Shown piece by piece: positions 56,878 through 64,000 of a stretch of 64,000 nt of DNA (position 1 is the stretch's first letter; each line of letters begins with the position of its first letter). The stretch is from positions 92,553,813 to 92,617,812 of the forward strand of contig OX465283.1 of the NCBI GenBank assembly GCA_949987705.1, written 5' to 3'. A program made the position numbers and the translations under genes. Source of the DNA: Thereva unica (taxonomy: Eukaryota > Arthropoda > Insecta > Diptera > Therevidae). The notes under the pieces were generated by a model that did not search any database, was not told the origin of the DNA, and saw nothing but the letters and a program-made list of their open reading frames with translations.

Positions 56878-57930
56878 AACTTCCCAGTATAGGAAGTTAT
56901 TGTAATCGGTCCGAAAATCGAAATCGAAAATTTCGACGTATTTTCATGTTTCAATGCCCCGGGAGCATTTTAAGCAAAAAATTGGGAGGAAGTATGTGTG
57001 TGTGCGTACGGATCGGGTAATTTTTTCCTGCACGATATCGCGCGAACCAAAAAAGATATCGACTGCGTTGAGGTGTCGTTGGAAGCCCATTTACCGAAAT
57101 ATGATCATTCGGTCGAGCCGTTTTTTTGTTTAAGCGACGTTAGTGATTTTTGTACCTGTACGATATAGCCCGACAGACGAAGGATATTGACTTACTTGAG
57201 GTGCCGTTCGAAGCGTATTAGCGACAATATAATCTGAAAAGATTTTTATAATATTCGGTCGAACGGTTTTTTGGTTTAAATGAAATAAGTGATTTTTGTA
57301 CCTGCACGATATCGCGCGAACTATAAAAGATATCGACTTAGTTGAGGTGCCGTTCGAAGAGTATTAACCAAAATATGATCTAAAAAAATTTTCATAAAAT
57401 TCGGTCGAACCGTTTTTTTTGTTTAAACGACGTTTATGACTTTTGTACCTGCACGATACCGCGCAAACTAAAAACTATATCGACTTCATTGAGGTGCCGA
57501 AAAAGGCATATTAACAAAGAAATGCTCCGAAAAAATTTCATAATATTCGGTCGGGCCTTTTTTGTTTAAATAGAAAAACCTCTTTGTCAGAAAGACCTTA
57601 AATTGACAAGTTTTGCTAATATCTAATAAGCTCGATGGAATGAGACCCGTTCTAAACGAAGTGATCTTTTTGGGTTCTGCATAGCGATAGCCTTCGAACA
57701 TGACATCACTTGTCAAAATCCAACAATCTTTCAAAATCGTGTAAAAATTTCGTTACCCTTTATATATCTTCTCTCGGGATTGCTTTGTCATCAGTTCTGA
57801 TACTAGCCAATTTTCCACTGGTGCTAAACGTATAACTATTTTGTAAGAAGTCAGTTTATTCCATCTTCGTTCATCATACTGGGAAGTTAATCGTGTGGAC
57901 CGAAGGGGTCAAACCCACATCCCATCTAGT
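56878..57930 (-). mobile_element. Repeat Y copy 4
   Basis: Starts TAACTTCCCAGTATAGGAAG (intact terminal hairpin) and ends GGGAAGTTAATCGTGTGG, then CCCATCTAGTTT. It has about four tandem units, each with CTGCACGATATCGCGCGAAC-type sequence. It holds the empty SINE site (GACATCACTTGTCAAAATCC at about 57700). It interrupts LINE C. Confidence 0.88.
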
Positions 57931-59718
57931 TTGGTTGTAATAATTGTTTAAACAATTTTTTCACATCTGAAACTGTTACATGAAGTTCTCTACATTAAAT
58001 TATAGTTTTGCGCAACTTTAAAAGCTTTATTTCAAAGAGAGATAAGAGAGTTTTCGGAAAAATCGATATTTGAAAAAGCATGTTTTTGGTTTTTCGAATT
58101 TTTATCGATGTTTTTCCATTGTGACACTGTCATTTTTTGCACCATCTGAAAGTAGAGGATTAAAAGAAAAAAAAAACCGTCTTAATAATTTTAAAAATCA
58201 AAATTTTGTTCGTCAACTTTTTTGATTGAAAATAGGGCCTTTTTTAAGCTAACGTCATAAAAACAAAACTAATCAATCAATCGCTTTCAAAAATGTTGGG
58301 GCTTTTTGAAACGTGAAAATCTACATTTTCACCAAATTTCATTAAATCCGGATCAATTTTGTGAAAGTTAAAAATGATAAATGAACATTTCGGGTTTTGA
58401 CATTTTTCTCCAAGTTTTGAGGTTATGTCGAAAAATAGTTTGAATGGAAACTCTAGATTTTTTAATTATCTACAACTTTTACATTTAACGTTTTTCGAAA
58501 GGAGGTCTACTTTTCTCAGAAATCATAAAAAACACGGTGAACCCCCCAAAACATACATTTTGGCACCATCTGTTGCGGTGCTCTCGATTTTTCCTTGTTT
58601 AACTAGCATTTATCCTAAATTTTCCCACTTTCCATATACTGCTAAGAATTTTTCTAGTTTTTGGCTTTTGCACTGTTCTATTAGTGCAAAACACCGTGTA
58701 TATTTACTTGTTAGAATTTTAATTTTTTTTATTATTCCAATAAATGTTTCCTCAAAATTAATTTAGATTCGGTTTCTTCCACCCATGACCAGCACCTTCT
58801 CTCGTTAGCTACATTGAAAGGGACCAACCACCACCCACCCGCTTAGGTATCAAAGTATCCAACAACGAAAAGTTCATATTAACTCGATTAATTTTGATGC
58901 TTGATGAGAAACAAGTGGCGGATGCACTGTGAAACACCTTTAGCAGAATACAAATCAACTGCTGTCATGGGAAGTTCGGGAAGGGTTCATAATTTGGCGC
59001 TGAGTCCCTTTGAATTGTTACCTTTTGATGAGCGGTAGTCTTCCTTGAAACATGCTAGTGTCGGCATTGTGATTTTTATAAAGGCGAATAATTATTGTCA
59101 CTGTGAATTCAGTATGAATACTAAATTCGCAGTCTGCTGCGTCAACACGTGGAAGAAGATTTCGGTTCCTCTGATATTATTCAACGAATTGAGTGGCCTG
59201 TTCATCTTCCAATTTGACTGAATGCACGTTTCATAATTCGTGAGAATTAAACTTTATGCGCTGCGCAGCCGTAGCTGCGAATATCTTCGCATTTCGATAT
59301 ATGTAACTAAAGTAAATTAGGAATAATTGGATAAAACTCAGAGTTTACTCTATTTTGGCAAGCGGATATTAATTTTTCCACCGTTGCAATACAAATTTAT
59401 GTAAGTACTTGTTTTGTTAGGCACGACTGTTATAGACTACTGTTCCAGTTGTCCAACCTCTCCTAATCTGTGAAATAAACAAAAATGAGATTGTATTTTC
59501 AGGGGCAGATCCAGAAACAATTCATTGGGAAGGAGAGTCAAATTTTACTCAAAGTATGGAGATGGTGATGTCTGAAATAGTATTCGGAGTACAGGTAAAA
59601 TTAAAGTGCAAAACATTAACTACCTGTGAGTAAAAAAATATGAGTGTGCTTAAGACCACACTTGAGAAGTAAAACTTTTTTGCCCAAAAGCTAGAAATAT
59701 GGAATAAATATTTATTTA
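57931..59718. other. No gene recognised
   Basis: AT-rich for the first 800 bases, then a more balanced stretch. A 113-residue plus-strand open frame (58425-58766) is Phe- and Leu-rich and not recognisable. No repeat family shared with the window is obvious. Confidence 0.35.
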
Positions 59719-60728
59719 TTAACTTCCCAGTATAGGGAAGTTATTATAATCAGTCCGAAAATCGAAATCGAAATTTTCAATGTATTTTCATTTTTCAAGG
59801 TCCCAAGAGCATTTCAAGCAAAGTGTGTGTGTGCGTACGTTCGTGAATTTTGTACCTGCCACGGATACCACGCGAACCAAAAACTATATAGACTTCTTTG
59901 AGGTGCCGAGAAAAGAATATTAAGGAAAAAAAGCCCTGAAAAAAAGTTCATAACATTCGGTCGCGTCTTTTTTTGTTTAAATGGAAACACTTTGGCTCAG
60001 TGTCAGAAAGACCTTAAATAGATAAGTTTTGCTAACATCTAATAAACTCGATGGAATGAGACCCGTTCTAAACGAAGTGATATTTTTTGGGTTCCGCACA
60101 GCGATAGCCTTCCAAAAAAACATCACTTGTCAAAATCCAACAACCTTTAAAAATCGTGCAAAAATTACTTTGCCCTTTACAAACATCACGAATTTTTTAA
60201 ACCTCGGATCAGCCCTTTTTGGCGGAGAATTGTTTTCTACGCGTGATACAGTTTCAGGAAATTGCGGTTCATCCCGAGATGTCCAGTAGTTACCTTTTTC
60301 TCTTTTCAGTCAAGTCTAACAAGTTCTTTACGTTGATTAGTTTTGCCAATATCTCCGGAAAGCTTTGGAATTTCCAAATGAAGTCATTCGCTTCCAAGTT
60401 TCTCAACGGCGCCAACGCTTCAAACGCGCTCAATACGTATTCGAATATCCGCTTTAGTGTAGCGAACAAAGTACGAAGGAAATGTTTGTTTGCTAACGTT
60501 CAGGAAAAACAAATTCTCTAGAAAAATCTTGTGGATATACCGCTATTATAGTTATTAGAGCTAGCTTCTCTCAAGATTACTTTGTCACCAGTTCTAATAT
60601 TAGTCAATTTCCCACTAGGTCTAAACATATTACTATTTTGTAAGAAGTCAGTTTATTCCATCTTCGTTCATCATACTGGGAAGCTAATCGTGTGGATCGA
60701 AGCGGTCAAACCCACATCCCAACTAGTT
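59719..60728 (-). mobile_element. Repeat Y copy 5
   Basis: Starts TTAACTTCCCAGTATAGGG and ends GGGAAGCTAATCGTGTGG, then CCAACTAGTTT. Only about one tandem unit is left in the variable zone (TTTTGTACCTGCC, then ACCAAAAACTATAT), so its length is 1010 bp. The non-repeated half matches copy 1 well (GCGGAGAATTGTTTTCTACG-type region). Confidence 0.87.
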
Positions 60729-61004
60729 TAGTAATTATTTATTCGCCACACCAGGCACACTTAAACTAAGTACGACATAACACTTAAATTAGAAAACAAA
60801 GTAGTAAAAAAGTCTTTTATATTTTGAATGAACTACTAAAAACCTACTATTATCAAGGAGGAAGTTAGCTAGTAGGGAGCTGAGTATTTTCTTATAGGAT
60901 GCCTTGTTGAGTGCAGGAGGGAAACAGGAGCTGTGACTATTGAAAACCATATAAGATCTGTTGACGGTACGGTGAGGATACCCTAAGTAATTTAGTGTGT
61001 GTGT
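60729..61004. other. Probable 3' untranslated part of LINE D
   Basis: No coding signal. It immediately follows, on the minus strand, the stop of the LINE D frame, so it is most simply that element's 3' UTR; no tail was identified. Confidence 0.35.
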
Positions 61005-61640
61005 CACACTACATCATTGAATTTGATCTTGTCCGACAGAAACTGCATTTTAAGTTTTCCACTTAGGACGTCAAAGGCAGCACAAGATATGAACAGTTTT
61101 CTCCTGTTAGATAACGTCATGAGATGAAGCACTTTGAGCCCGTCCAAGTAGTGCGATAGGGCTTGGTAATCATGGGGGTTGTGTAGATGTCTCAGCGCGA
61201 AAAGGCGAAATCTCTTTTGAACGGATTCGATCCTCCTGCTGGTACTTGGAATAAGGCATCCCTGATACGACACGCATATTCCAGGATAGGGCAGACTAGA
61301 GAACCGAAAAGTGTTTTTGTGACCCATACATTATCGAACTCTTTGGATCTCTTCTTTCTGAAACCAAGAAGTTTGAAAAGCTGTAATGGCTGGCAGTAAT
61401 ATTATTGTAGTGCAGGTTGAAATTGAGTTTTTTGTCTGCGACGACGCTACTATCAGATCTGCGATATGATCGATCTGATTCAACATTATGCCGTTGAGAT
61501 AATAGTATTGCTTCTGTGTATTTTTCCACTGGAGAAAGTAATTGCATGGCAATTGCTGGTGTTAAGTTGCAATTTGTTCGTGGTGCACCAGTCTTGTAAG
61601 GCTCTTAATTCAGTAGACTGATTCTCAAGTCGTTAATATG
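61005..61640 (-). pseudogene. LINE D: reverse transcriptase C-terminal fragment
   Basis: Minus-strand pieces in three frames: DWCTTNKLQLNTSNCHAITF, then VVADKKLNFNLHYNN, then RRIESVQKRFRLFALRHLHN, DGLKVLHLMTLSNRRKLF and a stop at about 61004. The IESVQKRFxxFALRHL...LxLxTLxxRRxL pattern is the CR1-like LINE C-terminus, related to but distinct from LINE A. Palm motifs upstream of QLNTSKC are missing; the sequence abuts the RTE-like fragment at 61640. Confidence 0.78.
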
Positions 61641-62330
61641 ATCTACACATGGCCTGTTGCCTTCTAAGCGCTCGGTCTAGTGCCTCTCTTATCCTAGATA
61701 GTAACAACATTTTGCCCACAGTAAATAATAAACAGATGCCTCTTCATTTATCACATTATTACTACGTTTATAAGCGGAGTTTCCCTCCGGATGGAAGTTT
61801 CGATCCGGAGTGAAACACCGCTTATAAACCGGGAGTGAAAATCCAGAACTTGGATTTTCGCTCCCGAAGAAAAAGCTGGAGTGAAACTTCGATCCCGGTT
61901 TATGTTGTGCTTATAAACGCTGACTGGGAGTGAGAATTTTTTCCGAAGGGGAAAAACTTTGTAAAGAAGAAGCTGGGTGTTTTATTTTGCTACAATAGTT
62001 TTTTTCTTTGTTTATTGATATTTTTAAATAAATTAAATTAAACATTGGGTTTATATATGTCTTTGCTATGATTTTGAATTTGAGCTTGGAGCTGTCATCT
62101 CAAACCAGAAAGTATTTTGGATTTACACTCCCATTGCTTATAAACGCATCGGGAGTTTTACTTTGGATTGAAGATCCGGGAGTGAAACTCCGCTTATAAA
62201 CGTAGTAATTGTTAGGTCCCCCTTTTTGGGTATTTTGACTCTGATACCTTCCGTCCAATTCTCCTGAAAGGTACAGGTGTTCCGTGCTATTTCCAGTTGC
62301 TGGGACAGATTTCTTGCAAAAGTTGACCAG
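61640..62330 (-). pseudogene. RTE-like reverse transcriptase fragment 2, split by a MITE
   Basis: The sequence flanking the MITE at 61758-62209 matches 48690-48900: on the minus strand LEIARNTCTFQENWTEGIRV, KIPKKGDLTI, then beyond the MITE the CRxxATG-type and LLLSRIREALD pieces. Only the pre-motif-A region is present. Without the MITE it would be continuous with fragment 1's arrangement. Confidence 0.8.
61758..62209. mobile_element. MITE with ATTACTACGTTTATAAGC ends
   Basis: The ends ATTACTACGTTTATAAGC and GCTTATAAACGTAGTAAT are perfect inverted repeats, followed by GGAGTTTC and its complement. Internal copies of GCTTATAAAC and GGGAGTGAAA make it highly self-complementary. The paralogous LINE at 48795 shows the uninterrupted sequence (CATATTGTTAGG), so about 450 bp was inserted with a short ATT-type duplication. 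Confidence 0.92.
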
Positions 62331-63204
62331 TTTACAGAGAAACACCCTATTATATTTAACTAATTCAAATAGTCAAAAGTCACTAATTCATAGTTGTAGA
62401 CATGGCACATTTTGAATTAGTGAAAAATGACTATAAAAATTAGTGAGATTCCACTAATTCACTTTTAGAGAGAAGATAGAGATAGAAATCAAAATCATGG
62501 TACAGAGCTAACAATGAATATGGGAGAAAATGGATGGAGATTGCTAACGTCAAGAATTGTGTGGCCCAGGCGCAGTATTCATTACTTTGTGAGGTTAATT
62601 TCACAAGCGGGTTGCATTTTTTCAGTACGCCTTCAGTTGCCCTTAAGGAATGCTGCCTCAAAGCAACCAGTGTGTTTGCCAGTTAAATACTTGTTGGTAC
62701 GCGAGTGGGTGATAAGGTATCATAAGTTGACATTGATCGGCGCCAAGATTTCAGCCAAATTGGAAATTGTGACAAAAATTCACCATTCTCAAGAACTTCA
62801 AAATTCGAAAGAAGTTTGGGGTGCGATATCAACGATACTCTGAAAACGATCAGGGATGAAAGAATCCTTTGTGATACGGTGGCTTTGAATTCATCTCAAA
62901 AATGCATTTCTCTGACTTTATGGTTAAACCCTAGAAACCAAGGCGTTTGAAAAGCTCTTCGAGGCGAGTGGGATGCATGGAATTGATTCGTGGTAATATC
63001 GCGCCTGTGGAGCACATATTTATTCTAAAACTTGCGTAACTTGACCTCTTGTTGGCAATTTTGAATTCAAAAATGCCAAATTGCACCGTCGAAAATCCTT
63101 GGACAGAATATTAAAGTGGGTTGGTTCAATAACAAAACATTTAAACGAGCATTAAATACTGGTTCCGCTCAAATTAGACTACTATTTAAAAACACCAGCA
63201 AACT
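62330..63204. other. No gene recognised; short inverted motifs
   Basis: From 62360 to 62465 the words CACTAATTCA, GAATTAGTGA and TTAGTGAGAT alternate, forming a possible small foldback. A 109-residue plus-strand open frame (62514-62843) is not recognisable. Confidence 0.35.
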
Positions 63205-63262
63205 GTGGGTTCGCCCTTTTAGATTCACACGACCAACTTCCCAGTTTTATGAATGTTGAATA
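63205..63262 (+). mobile_element. Repeat Y end fragment (copy 6)
   Basis: GTGGGTTCGCCC, then TTCACACGACCAACTTCCCAG, matches the CTAGTTGGG-side end of repeat Y (16460-16510) with substitutions. The rest is absent. Confidence 0.55.
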
Positions 63263-63526
63263 TTAAGAATGAATCCTTTACTAAATGAACAGCGATAAAA
63301 ACAAAGAAAAGAAAGTATTTAAATCAGTTGTATTTTTCAGTGGCGTAGCAAGAAATATTTTCAGAGGGGGTTAAATAATCATAAGTCGAGTCCTGAACTT
63401 TAAACATAGCTCTTAGTTATGTTTTAATTATTTTTTAATAGAAAGAAGACCAGAAGAAGTGTTTTAGAGGAATTCAGTTTATTAACTATTGACATACATG
63501 TTTCCAGAGCAATGCTTGTAGAAAAG

Positions 63527-63706
63527 TCACAGCTCAATGTTTCTACGCATTTCAGTAAATTTGTTGAGTATTTCTTTAGCCGTTACGTCGATTTCCCTGT
63601 TACGTTGGTTTCCCTGATTTCAAAAGAGCAGACCGTTCAGCCGCTGTTCTCCAGCTGGACTACTGCGCCAATCCTTTAAACGCCTTAAGGTTGAAAAACT
63701 TCTTTC
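63527..63706 (-). pseudogene. hAT transposase C-terminal dimerisation region
   Basis: Minus-strand reading ERSFSTLRRLKDWRSSPAGE, then QRLNGLLF, a stop, and EIDVTAKEILNKFTEMRR with the terminal stop at 63527. ERSFSxLRRLKxxLRSxMxxxRLxxL is the hallmark of the hAT family dimerisation domain at the end of the transposase, here of the DUF4371/zinc-finger MYM-like kind. One internal stop. Nothing upstream: the sequence changes to a TTA microsatellite at 63707. About 58 residues remain of a protein that is usually several hundred residues long. Confidence 0.82.
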
Positions 63707-63735
63707 GTTATTATTATTATTATTATTTATTTTAA
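63707..63735. repeat. (TTA)n microsatellite
   Basis: Seven to eight TTA/ATT units between the hAT fragment and the R1/LOA-like LINE. Confidence 0.9.
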
Positions 63736-64000
63736 TACCATGTACACACCATGGGCTCTATTCTGGGGCCCGACATCTGGAAAATCTCCTATGACGGGCT
63801 CCTGCGTTTAGAGATGCCTGTGGGTGTTTGCCTGGTTGGGTATGCAGACGACGTCGCAGTGATTATCACCGCGAGGGATGTCGATGCAGCACAGATGCGC
63901 CTCAATCAGGCAATGCGTAGAATGTCCTCCTGGATGGACGACTGCGGGCTCGAGCTAGCAGCTCTCAAAACGGAGATCGTGTTGCTTACGAAGAAGCGCA
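63736..64000 (+). pseudogene. R1/LOA-like LINE reverse transcriptase, window edge
   Basis: Open to the end of the window. The frame reads MGSILGPDIWKISYDGLLRL from 63751, then VGVCLVGYADDVAVIITARD, AAQMRLNQAMRRMSSWMDD and ELAALKTEIVLLTKKR. GSxLGPxLWNIxYDGxL is RT motif B and GYADD the catalytic motif C of R1/LOA-type LINEs. The piece begins within PQGS, directly after the TTA run, so it is 5'-truncated as usual for LINE insertions; an in-frame stop lies at 63733. Codon use is clearly GC-richer than its surroundings, and no frame break is seen in 83 codons, which suggests a young insertion. The remainder lies outside the window. Confidence 0.88.

Noticed and set aside
62514..62843. 109-residue ORF as a candidate host gene
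   Set aside because: No recognisable domain, no splice context and no supporting feature; chance open frame is the simplest explanation.

Overview
The window is eukaryotic, intron-era DNA and almost certainly arthropod, most likely insect. It is AT-rich, has long stretches without any plausible gene, and is packed with decayed transposable elements: non-LTR retrotransposons of several clades, an LTR (Gypsy-type) element, Helentron-like remnants, hAT, mariner-like and Harbinger-like non-autonomous DNA transposons, and a tRNA-derived SINE. There are no operons or bacterial signals. I recognise no intact host gene. Every recognisable protein is transposon-derived and broken, so nearly all coding entries are called pseudogenes. 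The species cannot be fixed from the sequence.

Layout. 1-6.1 kb: small inverted-repeat element, a (CA)n/(TA)n microsatellite, then a minus-strand LINE (LINE A: ORF1, endonuclease, RT) with a 1.16 kb hAT element in its ORF1. 6.1-9.15 kb: nothing recognised. 9.15-11.45 kb: copy 1 of a Harbinger-like TIR element carrying another insertion. 11.45-16.2 kb: a series of TIR elements, one with a Myb/SANT-like remnant. 16.3-19.5 kb: a three-layer nest (SINE in repeat Y in repeat X) followed by repeat Z. 20.2-21.4 kb: hAT element filled with CAAGAA-type motifs. 22.5-24.3 kb: scrambled Helentron-like element (Rep, PIF1-type helicase, EEP endonuclease). 24.5-33.3 kb: dispersed repeats, SINE copy 2, a LINE ORF1 remnant and a large unrecognised block (28.5-30.9 kb). 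33.3-35.7 kb: 5' half of a Gypsy-like element, cut by repeat Z. 36-40.7 kb: TIR elements and repeats X and W. 40.8-42.6 kb: RNase H-bearing LINE with a second LINE tail nested in it. 42.6-44.1 kb: copy 2 of the Harbinger-like element with a hAT MITE inside. 44.7-49 kb: repeat Y, SINE copy 3, a large foldback element, a MITE and an RTE-like RT piece. 49.6-54.6 kb: LINE B, containing a nearly identical 1.88 kb tandem duplication. 54.7-57.9 kb: Gypsy RNase H fragment, LINE C (same family as LINE A) and repeat Y. 59.7-64 kb: repeat Y, LINE D, a second RTE-like RT piece split by a MITE, a hAT transposase C-terminus and, at the edge, an R1/LOA-like RT.

Family names used here: Y = repeat with AACTTCCCAGTAT near both ends; X = repeat with CCGCGGGACCTCG; Z = repeat with CATGAGATATCGCCG; VF = composite with GGGTATCAAATG (V) and a foldback (F); W = repeat with GGGCCTGGGGTAATTTTG; Q = repeat with ATCAGTTTTACGACTG. 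These are my labels, based on copies seen within this window, not database families.

Because several families have multiple copies here, filled and empty sites can be compared inside the window. This proves individual insertions: a hAT MITE in the Harbinger-like element with an 8-bp target duplication, a MITE in the RTE-like LINE, Y in X, and a SINE in Y. The most interesting points are the rearranged Helentron-like remnant, the likelihood that repeat Y is its non-autonomous partner, and the hAT-type elements whose interiors are almost entirely short self-complementary motifs.
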